This document shows positions 1-7,999 of a DNA stretch of 54,236 nucleotides, one piece after another. Made by a program: the position numbers and the translations under genes. The DNA lies in contig JACDHD010000008.1 in NCBI GenBank assembly GCA_013821265.1, forward strand, positions 1-54,236, written 5' to 3'. Position 1 is the stretch's first letter. Every line of letters begins with the position of its first letter. Origin of the DNA: Parachlamydiaceae bacterium (GTDB lineage: Bacteria > Chlamydiota > Chlamydiia > Chlamydiales > Parachlamydiaceae). Under the pieces are notes generated by a model. That model searched no databases, was not told the DNA's origin, and worked only from the letters and a program-made list of their open reading frames with translations.

Positions 1-106
1 TGCCGTCCCCCTACCCCCTGCTTTTAAAACAAAAGAGGTACATGTTATAATAAATACGACATTTCTAAGTTGCAGAACATTACGACATTTCTATTTTGCG
101 CCTACA
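1..106 (-). mobile_element. End of an IS21-family-like insertion sequence (partial)
   Basis: Read on the minus strand the element begins TGTAGGCGCAAAATAG at base 106 and runs off the left edge. Two copies of a TACGACATTTCT(A/T) motif followed by a TTGC-like tail lie at about 55-73 and 81-99. Such multiple internal terminal repeats and a TGT start are typical of IS21-family ends, where the transposase binds several sites. The 106 bases are identical to the reverse complement of 54130-54235. No transposase sequence is inside the window, so the family call is inference from the end structure only. Confidence 0.6.
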
Positions 107-311
107 ATACATTAATTACTTATCGTTATAATTAATTAAATTATGATGGACAGATTGGACATGGACGAAATGGATGAAATGGACGAAAAATTTTATATAC
201 TACGACAGATATGTCAAGGTCTTTTCTATAAAAAACTGACCTTAAACCATTTGAAAGGCTCTTTTTTTATTAATGGATTAGATAACTTTCGATAAATTGA
301 CTTTTTTTTTA

Positions 312-390
312 CCAGACTGAGTTCTTTGGCTACCTTCTTTTTTTTGCAGGGCGGGACGCCCTTGTTACTTTCAGGCAGAGGACGGCCTGG
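312..390 (+). repeat. Family A palindromic repeat, copy 1
   Basis: The copy has a T-rich stretch, then TTGCAGGGCGGGACGCCC, a short ACTTTCAG spacer and a GGACGGCCTGG-type hairpin. Related copies are at 13061-13150, 22581-22632, 42742-42792 (inverted) and 42880-42944. All are intergenic. It looks like a small non-autonomous palindromic element; its function is unknown. Confidence 0.7.
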
Positions 391-512
391 TTAGAACTTG
401 GCCGCTTAGGTCAATTTAGGGAGGGGGGTTCAATAAACGCTGCAAGGGTTTTGGATTCTTTTGATTCCCATTTTGGAGATTTAAAAACGTTAGATATCCT
501 CAATTATATTTG

Positions 513-550
513 AAAAAAACGCTTGATGCGTAGCAGAAAGCGTTTTTTTT
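513..550. terminator. Bidirectional hairpin terminator downstream of hldE
   Basis: AAAAAACGCTT pairs with AAGCGTTTTTT around a short loop, giving an A-tract and a T-tract on either side. On the minus strand it follows the hldE stop after about 100 bases, so it could end the prs-to-hldE transcription unit. Confidence 0.6.
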
Positions 551-585
551 TAACTTAACGGAGAATACCTACGAGCTTTTTAATC

Positions 586-655
586 CCCTAAAAAGGGTGT
601 CAAGAGGGCCCACGGCCCTTTTGCGGGGGTTAAGGGGGCAGAGCCCCCTTACTCC
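586..655 (+). repeat. Family D repeat, copy 1, directly after hldE stop
   Basis: Contains GAGGGCCCACGGCCCTTTT and GGGGGCAGAGCCCCC, two small G/C-rich hairpins separated by GCGGGGGTTAA. It abuts the hldE stop codon (656-658). Copies at 16271-16330, 16781-16849, 22819-22887 and 30756-30815 occupy the equivalent place and orientation at other gene 3' ends; a sixth, at 30058-30116, lies in the left arm of the giant palindrome instead. Confidence 0.75.
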
Positions 656-1930
656 CTAAACTTCGACTAGGTGAACTTGTTCGGGATTCATGCTGTCAAA
701 AAGTTGGTGGATGCTTTCGGTTTTGAGGACGATGAAGGCAACGTCGTGGATGGAGGCGAGGAGTTTAATGAATTCTTCGTCTGGGTGTGGGTCGCGGATG
801 TAGATGAGTAATTCATTTTGGCGAGCTAGGTTGCAGATCGTGGAGAAAATTTTGGAGGTTAGGCCTTCTTCGCCAGAGAGGGAGAGGAGGACAAATTTTT
901 TGTCGCCTAGGGCGGCTTGGAGGGCAAAGAGATGTTCATCGTCAAAAACTTTATTGCTTACGTCATCTTCTAGGAGGCGGCGGGCCAGTTCTGACATAGT
1001 GATGCGAGCGCAGCCGAAGCGTTCGATTGCCATTCCAGCTGTTACGTTGGAGAGCTGTACAGCGGTGGGTAGGGGTAGTTCGTTCGCCAACGCATAAGCT
1101 AGGGTGGCTAATACTGTGTCGCCTGCTCCAGTAACATCTTTAACTTCTCGAATGCGAACGGGGAAATCTTGACGTTGACCGTTGCGATGGAAGAGGGAGA
1201 TGCCCGCTTCGGAACGAGTCACCATGATTGTTTCGGCATTTGTTATGTCTAAAATACGCTCTGCGGCTAATTCTAAAGGCATATCTGGGGTTAGGTTTGC
1301 TGCAGCGTACGCTTCGCCTAGGTTTGGTTTAACGATTGTTGCGTGTTTGTATTTTGAGAAATCGACGCCTTTTGGGTCTGCAATCACGGGGATTTTTTGT
1401 TTTTTTGCTTCACTAATTAAGGCAGCTAAAAACCCTTTTGAGAGGAATCCTTTGCCGTAATCTGAGATTGCTACGACGTCAACTTCTTTTAAGAGTTCTG
1501 GAAGTTTTGCGATAATTTCTTGTTCTAGTTCATGTGAGAGGACTGTTTTCCATTCGTGATCGACGCGAACGATCTGTTGGCTATCGGCTAGAACGCGATT
1601 TTTAACGGGAGTCATTAAGTCTTTTTGGACAAAGATACCGCGTGTGTCGACACCTTCTTCTGAAAGAGCGTGTTGCATGTGGCGACCGGCGGGATCTGCT
1701 CCAATGCGGCCTACTGCGACCACTTGAGCTCCGAGAGAAACAAGATTCAAAATCACGTTTCCAGCGCCACCTGGACGATGTTCTTCGCGTTGTACGAGAA
1801 CTACTGCAACCGGAGCTTCTGGTGAGATTCTTTGTACTTTTCCAATCGTGTAGGTGTCGAGCATGAGGTCGCCAGCGACGAGCACTTTTCGATTGCTAAA
1901 TTGATTGAGGACTCCGGTAAGTCTTACCAT
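656..1930 (-). CDS. hldE: HldE-like heptose-7-phosphate kinase with degenerate adenylyltransferase domain
   Basis: This is a PfkB-family sugar kinase acting in ADP-heptose synthesis for lipopolysaccharide, in the cytoplasm. Residues 1 to about 318 match the HldE kinase half: GGAGN near residue 54 for sugar binding and DVTGAGDT near 267 with the catalytic Asp. In normal bifunctional HldE (about 475 residues) a second domain has a TNGCFDxLHxGH nucleotide-binding motif. Here the C-terminal ~100 residues keep a similar alternation of strands and helices, ending in a stretch like the family's VDYVV...LIxxLKPD region, but the HxGH motif is absent and the protein is only 424 residues. I infer a working kinase and a lost or non-catalytic adenylyltransferase. 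The start overlaps the 3' end of hldD by 7 bases, so the two are translated together. The stop abuts a family D repeat. Confidence 0.8.
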   Translation of the reverse strand: MVRLTGVLNQFSNRKVLVAGDLMLDTYTIGKVQRISPEAPVAVVLVQREEHRPGGAGNVILNLVSLGAQVVAVGRIGADPAGRHMQHALSEEGVDTRGIFVQKDLMTPVKNRVLADSQQIVRVDHEWKTVLSHELEQEIIAKLPELLKEVDVVAISDYGKGFLSKGFLAALISEAKKQKIPVIADPKGVDFSKYKHATIVKPNLGEAYAAANLTPDMPLELAAERILDITNAETIMVTRSEAGISLFHRNGQRQDFPVRIREVKDVTGAGDTVLATLAYALANELPLPTAVQLSNVTAGMAIERFGCARITMSELARRLLEDDVSNKVFDDEHLFALQAALGDKKFVLLSLSGEEGLTSKIFSTICNLARQNELLIYIRDPHPDEEFIKLLASIHDVAFIVLKTESIHQLFDSMNPEQVHLVEV

Positions 1931-2910
1931 GTTTTACCTGGTACTAGATAATCTTTTACGTATTCGATGACAGAGGCTTCTAGGGGCATACATTTTGCGT
2001 CATCTTTTAGAACACTTTTTGTTTTTTTCATGTCAGCGCAGCTGTAGTTTTGGTACTTGCCGATGAGGTCAGCGGGCATTGGGATGTATTCGATATTTAC
2101 TGGTTTGCCGATCGCTTTGAAGACTCCTGTAGCAACAGTGTTCCAGGGGTTTGCCACGCCGGTTCCGATGTTGTAGATACCATAGGCATCATTGTCTAAG
2201 AAAGCGCAGGTCATCCGTGCGACGTCTTTGACATAGATGAAATCGCGTTTTTGTTCTCCATCACCGTACAGTTTAGGTTCTGAGGATTTAAATAAGCGAA
2301 TTACGCCCTCTTTTTGTGCTGTAGGTAGGACGTGGGTGATTGCTGACGCCATGCGGCCTTTATGCTTTTCATTTGGACCGAATACATTGAAGTACTTTAG
2401 GCCTACAACTTGATCTAAGAAGCCTTGATTTTTGAGCCATAGGTCAAACCAGTGTTTGGAGGCACCGTACATGTTGAGTGGATGCAAGGTGTCTAATCGA
2501 GCTTGATCATCTGAAAAACCTTGCTCGCCATCTCCATACGTAGCTGCGGAGGAAGCGTAGATAAAGCGCTGTTCATTTTTCATCGCGTATTCGACGAGGC
2601 GTTGGCTAAAGCGGTAGTTGTTGTCGAGTAGATATGTTGCATCGGTCTCTACAGTACTTGTACAGGCTCCAAGATGGATAATTGCTTCGATAAGAGCTTC
2701 GCGTCCTTCGAGCCATTGGAACAATTGATGCTTGGAAATGATGTCTACAAAGCGCTTTCCAACGAGATTTTTCCATTTTTCGGTTTTTCCCAAATCATCG
2801 ACTATGATGATATTTGTTAAACCGCGTTCGTTTAGATGTCGGATTACTCCCGATCCGATAAAGCCTGCACCGCCCGTTACAACAATCAATTGATCTTCGT
2901 AGAGTTTCAT
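1924..2910 (-). CDS. hldD: ADP-L-glycero-D-manno-heptose-6-epimerase
   Basis: HldD converts ADP-D-glycero- to ADP-L-glycero-D-manno-heptose, the last activation step before heptose enters the LPS core. The protein starts MKLYEDQLIVVTGGAGFIGS; GGAGFIGS is the NADP-binding Rossmann loop, SSAATYG supplies the Ser/Thr, and YGASKHWFD gives the YxxxK catalytic pair. A longer reading begins at 3012, but those 34 extra residues are basic and unlike the family, whose members begin almost at the glycine loop, so I chose 2910. That leaves about 100 bases to ispE upstream. It overlaps the downstream hldE-like gene, forming a two-gene heptose unit. The 328-residue length is normal for the family. Confidence 0.9.
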   Translation of the reverse strand: MKLYEDQLIVVTGGAGFIGSGVIRHLNERGLTNIIIVDDLGKTEKWKNLVGKRFVDIISKHQLFQWLEGREALIEAIIHLGACTSTVETDATYLLDNNYRFSQRLVEYAMKNEQRFIYASSAATYGDGEQGFSDDQARLDTLHPLNMYGASKHWFDLWLKNQGFLDQVVGLKYFNVFGPNEKHKGRMASAITHVLPTAQKEGVIRLFKSSEPKLYGDGEQKRDFIYVKDVARMTCAFLDNDAYGIYNIGTGVANPWNTVATGVFKAIGKPVNIEYIPMPADLIGKYQNYSCADMKKTKSVLKDDAKCMPLEASVIEYVKDYLVPGKTW

Positions 2911-3013
2911 AAATTTTAAGCCTGTAGTCAAATAATTTTGTCGAGTCTCGTAGTTTAAAGTCTGTAATCGAATATTCTTCGTAAGTTTTAGTTTACGCCT
3001 GTTCGATTTCACG

Positions 3014-3841
3014 CTACTGAGTATACCAGTTATAGGTTTCTCGGTTCAAGAATTTCACCTGTCGGCAAAAAAATGTGGCATCTACAGGGGGAATTTTTGA
3101 ACCTATGCAAAAGAATCCCGATCCACTGCCGGTCATAACGACTGATGAAAATCCAACATTGGTCAGCTTTTGTTTTAGAGTCGCAAGCGCTGGCATTACA
3201 GAAAAGGCGGCTTGTTCTAAATCATTAAAGTAGTACGGAGTTCCATTAAAAAACTGTTGTAGCATTTGTTTGGGTTGTCTTTGAGGGAGTTCTTTTGGGT
3301 GTAAATTTTGATAGACCAGTGGGGTCGAAAGCCCTTGGGAAGGTTTAACAATCCAAAGAGTTGTTTGTGGAAGACTTGGGAGGTTTTCTACATGTTCGCC
3401 GCGACCAGTGCAGTAAGCTGTTCCTTGAGCAAAAAAGAAGGAGATATCGGACCCGATTTCTGCCGACCAGGCTGCGAGCTCTTCCGTTGTGGCGGGATAC
3501 CCGCATAATTGGTTGAGAGCCCATAATGTTGTGGCTGCGTTGCTGCTGCCTCCCCCTAATCCAGCTTGATGGGGAATATGTTTTTCAAGATGTGCTTTCA
3601 CACCGAATTTCAAGCCTGTTTTTTGGCGAAATAGGTTTACAGCTTTCATGACGAGATTAGAGCTATCGGTAGGAAGGGTGGGGTCTGTGCACGTTAGAAG
3701 ATCGCTGTTTGAGAGGGTGATATCTATTGTGTCGCAGAGGTCAATGGTTTGAAATAGGGATGCGAGTTCATGGTAGTTGTCTGGACGGCGTTCGATGACC
3801 CGAAGAAATAGGTTTATTTTGGCTGGGGAAATGTAGCGCAT
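3014..3841 (-). CDS. ispE: 4-diphosphocytidyl-2-C-methyl-D-erythritol kinase
   Basis: IspE is a GHMP kinase that phosphorylates CDP-methylerythritol in the non-mevalonate isoprenoid pathway. The start MRYISPAKINLFLRV carries the conserved PAKINL with the catalytic Lys, and GLGGGSSNAAT near residue 94 is the ATP-binding GHMP loop. A C-terminal TGSGSGFF matches the third GHMP motif. The 275-residue length is slightly short but complete. In chlamydiae ispE lies beside rplI-rpsR-rpsF as here. A long palindromic repeat separates it from rplI. Confidence 0.92.
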   Translation of the reverse strand: MRYISPAKINLFLRVIERRPDNYHELASLFQTIDLCDTIDITLSNSDLLTCTDPTLPTDSSNLVMKAVNLFRQKTGLKFGVKAHLEKHIPHQAGLGGGSSNAATTLWALNQLCGYPATTEELAAWSAEIGSDISFFFAQGTAYCTGRGEHVENLPSLPQTTLWIVKPSQGLSTPLVYQNLHPKELPQRQPKQMLQQFFNGTPYYFNDLEQAAFSVMPALATLKQKLTNVGFSSVVMTGSGSGFFCIGSKIPPVDATFFCRQVKFLNRETYNWYTQ

Positions 3842-3868
3842 GGTTCTAGAAAGAAGTTGCTGTTTATC

Positions 3869-4006
3869 CCGTGCCCGTGCCCGTGAGCGTGCCCGTGCCC
3901 GATTCCTAAAATTTAGAATGGGGGAAGGTTTAAAGTTAAGGACATCACATTTGTGCGTTATTCTTTAGCAAATCGGGCACGGGCACGCTCACGGGCACGG
4001 GCACGG
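3869..4006. repeat. Family C inverted repeat, copy 1
   Basis: Two perfect 36-base arms, 3869-3904 and 3971-4006, are made of iterated CCGTGCCCGTG / CACGGGCACGGG units around a 66-base loop. A close copy is at 7731-7877. The arms are themselves tandem repeats of a GC-rich hexamer, GGGCAC. It sits between ispE and rplI. Confidence 0.85.
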
Positions 4007-4009
4007 AAG

Positions 4010-4133
4010 AACAAAAAGGACGAAAAGGACGAAAAGGACGAGGGACAAAGACATTAAGTAGGCAACATGGTAAGAACCAATGTGCTTGTCCTAATGTCGT
4101 TTTCGTCCTTTGCGTCCCTTTCGTCCTTTGCTT
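4010..4133. repeat. Family E purine-rich GGACGAAA tracts facing each other
   Basis: Left side has AAGGACGAAAAGGACG units and right side has CGTCCTTTGCGTCC units, so the two can fold as a hairpin of about 120 bases. It ends at the rplI stop codon and could act as its 3' structure. Related tracts occur at 144-190, 7903-7927, 13170-13210, 22475-22522, 42560-42720 and 44605-44625. Confidence 0.65.
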
Positions 4134-4622
4134 TTATGCTTCTGCAGTAGCAGGAGCAGCTTCTTGATCTTCAGGGGTTACCTTAAGATTAAATGATGCT
4201 ATTACGCCTTCTTTAAATCGTAATTTAACTGTCGTTGTTCCTACTTGCTTGATCGGGTGAGGTAAAAGAACGTTGCGGCGTTCGAAAACCAAAGCGGCAT
4301 CATGCTGTTGGAGCAGGTGTACGATATCTGTAGAAGATACGGATCCATACATATGTCCTTCATGGTCAATTTTGACGATGGCGACAAGTGTTTGGTCTTG
4401 AATACGAGCAGCAAGCTGTTCTGATTCTGTTTTATCAACAGCAGCGCGTTGCTGACGCTCTTGTTGAAGGCGTACTTGCAAGCGAATGGCTTGTTTGTCG
4501 GCGATGATCGCTAGGCCTTGTGGCAGCAAAAAGTTACGGGCGTAGCCAGGCTTTGCTCCGACGATATCCCCTTTGCGACCGAGACCTTCAACGTCTTCGA
4601 TTAGTAGCAATTTATTGGCCAT
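4134..4622 (-). CDS. rplI: 50S ribosomal protein L9
   Basis: L9 binds 23S rRNA in the large subunit and spans the stalk base. The N-terminal domain MANKLLLIEDVEGLGRKGD followed by VGAKPGYARNFLLPQGLA is the L9 signature. A long central helix and a C-terminal domain ending in VTPEDQE follow. The 162 residues include a short alanine-rich tail. An AGGAG site lies about ten bases before the ATG. It follows rpsR by 20 bases. Confidence 0.95.
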   Translation of the reverse strand: MANKLLLIEDVEGLGRKGDIVGAKPGYARNFLLPQGLAIIADKQAIRLQVRLQQERQQRAAVDKTESEQLAARIQDQTLVAIVKIDHEGHMYGSVSSTDIVHLLQQHDAALVFERRNVLLPHPIKQVGTTTVKLRFKEGVIASFNLKVTPEDQEAAPATAEA

Positions 4623-4642
4623 GGAATCTGATCTCCTAATGT

Positions 4643-4912
4643 TTAATTTTCAGCGACGAACGCCAGCAAAGCCATGTGTCTAGCACGTTTAATTGCTGAA
4701 GCGAGACGCTTTTGGTGATTAGCAGAGACACCTGTGATTCGTCTTGGCAGGATCTTGCCACGTTCTGTAATAAATTTTGTTAAAGTATCGATATCTTTAA
4801 AATCGATATTTTTAATGCCTAGAGCTGTAAATGGGCAGCGTTTGCGTTTGCGCGATGTGCGGGCATCTGCAGGATTTCCCCTGGCTTGTCTTGGTGGTTT
4901 ATTATCCCACAT
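4643..4912 (-). CDS. rpsR: 30S ribosomal protein S18
   Basis: S18 pairs with S6 on the platform of the small subunit. The core has [25 protein letters not shown] and [13 protein letters not shown], the standard S18 motif, within 89 residues. The N-terminus is a basic extension. A strong AAGGAG site precedes the ATG by eight bases. It lies 16 bases behind rpsF, as in other bacteria. Confidence 0.95.
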   Translation of the reverse strand: MWDNKPPRQARGNPADARTSRKRKRCPFTALGIKNIDFKDIDTLTKFITERGKILPRRITGVSANHQKRLASAIKRARHMALLAFVAEN

Positions 4913-4928
4913 CAGATTTTCTCCTTAC

Positions 4929-5273
4929 TTATTGTTGTATTTCTATCGGTTTAAATTCGATCTTCTCCAATACTTTCTCGGTACGGAGCGTGATGAACCG
5001 AACGAGATCTTCGTGTAGGTGATATTCGCGCCATAGTTCTTCGATGGCTTCTGGTATCACATTGAAATAAAGGATATAGTAGTAACCTTCGCGATGACCA
5101 TTGATGTCATAAGCGAGGCGACGGCGCCCTTGATCGTGCATCTTAACGATGACACCATCACGTGCGGTAATTTCTTTGACGATTTTGTCTAAAGCTTTCT
5201 GGCGTGCATCATCGCTTAGTTTCGCGCTGATGATGTACATCCCTTCGTAGAGGTTTTGTTTCTTTTCGGTCAT
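4929..5273 (-). CDS. rpsF: 30S ribosomal protein S6
   Basis: S6 is the S18 partner in the small subunit. YEGMYIISAKLSDDARQKA, the central GRRRLAYDINGHREGYYY and a C-terminal RFITLR motif define the family. Length is 114 residues. The ATG overlaps the pth stop (ATGA), pointing to translational coupling. Confidence 0.95.
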   Translation of the reverse strand: MTEKKQNLYEGMYIISAKLSDDARQKALDKIVKEITARDGVIVKMHDQGRRRLAYDINGHREGYYYILYFNVIPEAIEELWREYHLHEDLVRFITLRTEKVLEKIEFKPIEIQQ

Positions 5274-5887
5274 ATTTGTTGTTCTCCTGACTTGCTTATC
5301 CTAGTATTCACGGCGTTCATTACCTTGGGCAATTCTTCACCTACTAGTCGTTGTAAAACTTTTGCTCCGTCTTCTAAAATCTTCGGCAGCTCCTGTTGCT
5401 CTTCATGAGAAAATGCCTCTAAGACATAATCCCGGCAGGCTTGCAACAATTGCTCTCTGCCAATTCCTATGCGCAATCGCACATAATGTTGTGTTCCTAG
5501 GTGGCTTTGGATGCTTTTGAGGCCATTATGGCCTCCGGCACTTCCAATGCTACGCACTCGCAACTCCCCAAAAGAGAGATGAAGGTCATCGCACACCACG
5601 CATAACCTATTGTGGCCCACCTTAAAGAAGTCTAAGTAGAGGCGTAGAGCTCTTCCACTTTCATTCATATAGGTCGTTGGCAGTAGAAGATGAACCGTGA
5701 TTCCTTCTACTTTCCCTTTGGCCACAAAAGCCTGGAATTGTTTTTCTTCTTTGAAAGACAATCCCCACATTGCTGCTAGAGCTTGAACTGTCAAGTATCC
5801 CATGTTGTGGCGTGTGAGGGCATATTCCCTACCTGGATTTCCCAGGCCCACGATGACATACTGCGTTTCAGAGCTCTCAACAGCCAT
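5270..5887 (-). CDS. pth: Peptidyl-tRNA hydrolase
   Basis: Pth frees tRNA from stalled peptidyl-tRNA. VGLGNPGREYALTRHNMGY includes the catalytic His of TRHN. TTYMNESG, VVCDDLHLSFG and GGHNGLKSI supply the conserved Asn, Asp and substrate-binding loop. The 205 residues match the family. It overlaps rplY upstream by one base (TAATG) and rpsF downstream by four. Confidence 0.95.
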   Translation of the reverse strand: MAVESSETQYVIVGLGNPGREYALTRHNMGYLTVQALAAMWGLSFKEEKQFQAFVAKGKVEGITVHLLLPTTYMNESGRALRLYLDFFKVGHNRLCVVCDDLHLSFGELRVRSIGSAGGHNGLKSIQSHLGTQHYVRLRIGIGREQLLQACRDYVLEAFSHEEQQELPKILEDGAKVLQRLVGEELPKVMNAVNTRISKSGEQQI

Positions 5888-6447
5888 TAACGTTTAACGA
5901 TTACGACTGCCACTTCGTTCATATTTGCAAGTGGGCTTACTTCTTTTGGAATCGCAAGATCTGAAAGACGTTTCGATTCTCTGTTAGCCATGTTGCGAAT
6001 ATCTAATTCAAAAACAGCTGGCATATCTTTTGGCAAGCAGCGTACGCGTAGTGAACGGATCACTTGGCGCAATACACCACCCAACTTAATCCCTGCGCAT
6101 TCAGCAACACCTGTGCATTCAATTGGAATGTTCAGGTTGATCTTTACATCTTTGTGGAGCTCTTCGAAGTCGAGGTGGCTCACTTTGTATGTGGTTGGTT
6201 CGTACTGAATTTCTTTGATGATTGCGCGGCGTTCTTTTCCGTTTTCATCGATAAGTGTAAAAACTGTTGTTGATAGACGGCCTGGTTGAACTTGTCTCAG
6301 TAGAGATTGAAATTCACCATTTGGTACAGCAACAGTTTCGCCTGGCTTCCCTTGCGTATAAAGAATTGCAGGGATATTGCCTGCACGTCGAATCGCTTTA
6401 GATTCGCTTTTTCGCGCTGCAGAACGTTTTGACATTTGTAGTTTCAT
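5887..6447 (-). CDS. rplY: 50S ribosomal protein L25, long Ctc form
   Basis: This is a 5S rRNA-binding ribosomal protein of the Ctc/TL5 type. An N-terminal L25 domain with RRAGNIPAILYTQGK is followed by a C-terminal beta domain starting near residue 95 (HKDVKINLNIPIECTG). The 186 residues fit the two-domain form. The neighbour order rplY-pth-rpsF is the chlamydial one. Confidence 0.92.
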   Translation of the reverse strand: MKLQMSKRSAARKSESKAIRRAGNIPAILYTQGKPGETVAVPNGEFQSLLRQVQPGRLSTTVFTLIDENGKERRAIIKEIQYEPTTYKVSHLDFEELHKDVKINLNIPIECTGVAECAGIKLGGVLRQVIRSLRVRCLPKDMPAVFELDIRNMANRESKRLSDLAIPKEVSPLANMNEVAVVIVKR

Positions 6448-6589
6448 GAATCCTCCATTAACCTATAAGCTATTCGCAGCAGTTATCTGCTTTTTTTGGT
6501 GTCTGATTATACCGGTCGTTCCCCTTGTTGACAACAACGATTTACGAAACAGAGAAAATAAGCGGCTTTTGCGACTTACCGACTCTGAA

Positions 6590-7531
6590 CTAAATGTTGT
6601 TTGTGTTCTCTAAAAACAGGGGTTCTTGGCTGGTGATGCAGCGGATGGCATGAGCAAATGAGGGGGCGACAGACTGAATCTTCAGTTTAGCACTTGTGGC
6701 TAGTCTGTCGGTATATGGAATCGTATTACTCATATACAGCGCTTCGATCGGACTTTCTTCGATACTACTCAGGGCACCTTCTAAAAGAAGACCGTGTGTA
6801 ACAGCGGCAAAAATGCGACTTGCGCCCTTCTCTTGGCATGCTTTCGCTGCTGACACCAAGGTTCCACCTGTGGAACACATATCGTCAGCGAGAAGAACAA
6901 CTTTTCCTTTTACCTCTCCAATTAAGGTAGAGGACTCCACCTCAGTAACAGAGAGGCGGCGTTTGGCCACGACAGCGAAATCGGCATTCAGGGCGCTAGC
7001 ATAGCTACGCGCCTGTTTAACGCTTCCGACGTCAGGGGCAACAACAACACAATTTTCACCTAGTCCTAGCTCCTTCAACGAATTGACTAAGACTGGCATG
7101 CCGTGAATATGATCCACGGGAATATTAAAAAAACCTTCTAGCTGGCCTGCATGCAGATCCATTGTGACGATGTGGGTTGCACCCGCACTCGTTAAGAGAT
7201 CCGCCACAAGCTTGGCCGTAATGGGCTCTCGAGGCTTATTTTTGCGATCTTGTCGGCAGTAGCCGAAGTAAGGGATCACTGCATTGATGCTACGCGCTGA
7301 GGCGCGTTTTAGAGCATCAATAATAACCAGGAGCTCCATTAAATACCGATCGGGATCTAGCGCTATGGTTTGGACAACAAAAATATCCTGTCCACGCACA
7401 CTCTCCAGGATCCTTAAGGAGACTTCACCGTCAGGGAATCTACCTAGGCTTAATTTGCCTAGTTGAACACCTAAGCATTCGGCGATCTGCTGAGCTAATT
7501 CCGGATGTGATGAGCCCGCTAATACTAGCAT
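6590..7531 (-). CDS. prs: Ribose-phosphate pyrophosphokinase
   Basis: Prs makes PRPP from ribose 5-phosphate and ATP, for nucleotide and histidine synthesis or salvage. The protein begins MLVLAGSSHPELA. FPDGE and YCRQDRKNKPREPIT are the ribose- and ATP-binding segments, and LLADDMCSTGGT is the PRPP loop. It has 313 residues, the normal size. A longer frame runs 93 bases upstream, but those codons lie in the tRNA-Gln gene, so 7531 is chosen. Only 25 bases separate tRNA and prs, suggesting one transcript processed at the tRNA. Confidence 0.93.
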   Translation of the reverse strand: MLVLAGSSHPELAQQIAECLGVQLGKLSLGRFPDGEVSLRILESVRGQDIFVVQTIALDPDRYLMELLVIIDALKRASARSINAVIPYFGYCRQDRKNKPREPITAKLVADLLTSAGATHIVTMDLHAGQLEGFFNIPVDHIHGMPVLVNSLKELGLGENCVVVAPDVGSVKQARSYASALNADFAVVAKRRLSVTEVESSTLIGEVKGKVVLLADDMCSTGGTLVSAAKACQEKGASRIFAAVTHGLLLEGALSSIEESPIEALYMSNTIPYTDRLATSAKLKIQSVAPSFAHAIRCITSQEPLFLENTNNI

Positions 7532-7556
7532 CAACAGCCTGATCTGGGTATATATA

Positions 7557-7628
7557 TTGGGGTGGAAGGATTCGAACCTCCGCATGGCGGTACCAAAAAC
7601 CGCTGCCTTACCGCTTGGCGACACCCCA
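7557..7628 (-). tRNA. tRNA-Gln (anticodon UUG)
   Basis: The minus strand folds as a 72-base cloverleaf. The acceptor stem TGGGGTG pairs with CACCCCA and is followed by discriminator A. The anticodon arm GCGGT-TTTTGGT-ACCGC presents TTG, and GGTTCGAATCC forms the T arm. The CCA end is not encoded. It heads the prs operon. Confidence 0.95.
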
Positions 7629-7999
7629 GCAATGGGAAGTCAACATCCTACCGTGAGGTGTTTTTTTTTGCAAGCGCGAAAAAAAAGAAAACGAAAAGAT
7701 GAAAGAGAATGTCCGTCCGATCTTTCCCTTCCGTGCCCGTGCCCGTGAGCGTACCCGTGCCCGATTTGCTAAAATATTAAAATGATAGGGTAAGGGAAAA
7801 GTAGGAACTAAAGAATAACTCTATTATGCTTTGTTTTTAGCAAGTCGGGCACGGGCACGCTCACGGGCCGGGCACGGGCGAAGCTGATTTTTCTGCAAAT
7901 CCAACGAAAGGGACGAAAGGGACGAAAAAAACATATAAAACACTTGTTACTAACAAGTTAAATATATTTTTGGCGCCATTTCGCCCTTTTTTATAAGAA
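7629..7999. other. Non-coding stretch with repeats between tRNA-Gln and the paralogue operon
   Basis: No gene is visible. The stretch contains a purine-rich segment, the second family C inverted repeat (7731-7877) and a family E GGGACGAAA tract (7903-7927). It separates the prs transcription unit from the 3' end of the three-paralogue operon. Confidence 0.6.
7731..7877. repeat. Family C inverted repeat, copy 2
   Basis: Arms at 7731-7774 and 7835-7877 use the same GTGCCCGTG / CACGGGCAC units as 3869-4006, with a few differences. The right arm has lost two bases in CACGGGCCGGGCAC. The loop also resembles copy 1, so the two are copies of one element rather than independent palindromes. Confidence 0.8.

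Larger units (their letters stand above)
107..655. other. Non-coding stretch between the IS end and hldE
   Basis: No gene is apparent. The stretch holds a short purine-rich run of ATGGACGAA-type units (about 144-190), a family A palindromic repeat (312-390), a probable bidirectional terminator (513-550) and a family D repeat (586-655). The remaining sequence is AT-rich and unremarkable. Confidence 0.6.

Noticed and set aside
2911-3012. 34-residue N-terminal extension of hldD
   Set aside because: Basic, unlike the family, and HldD normally starts close to the GGAGFIGS loop.
7532-7624. Longer N-terminus for prs
   Set aside because: These codons lie within the tRNA-Gln gene, and Prs proteins begin at the chosen Met followed by LVLAGSSHPELA.
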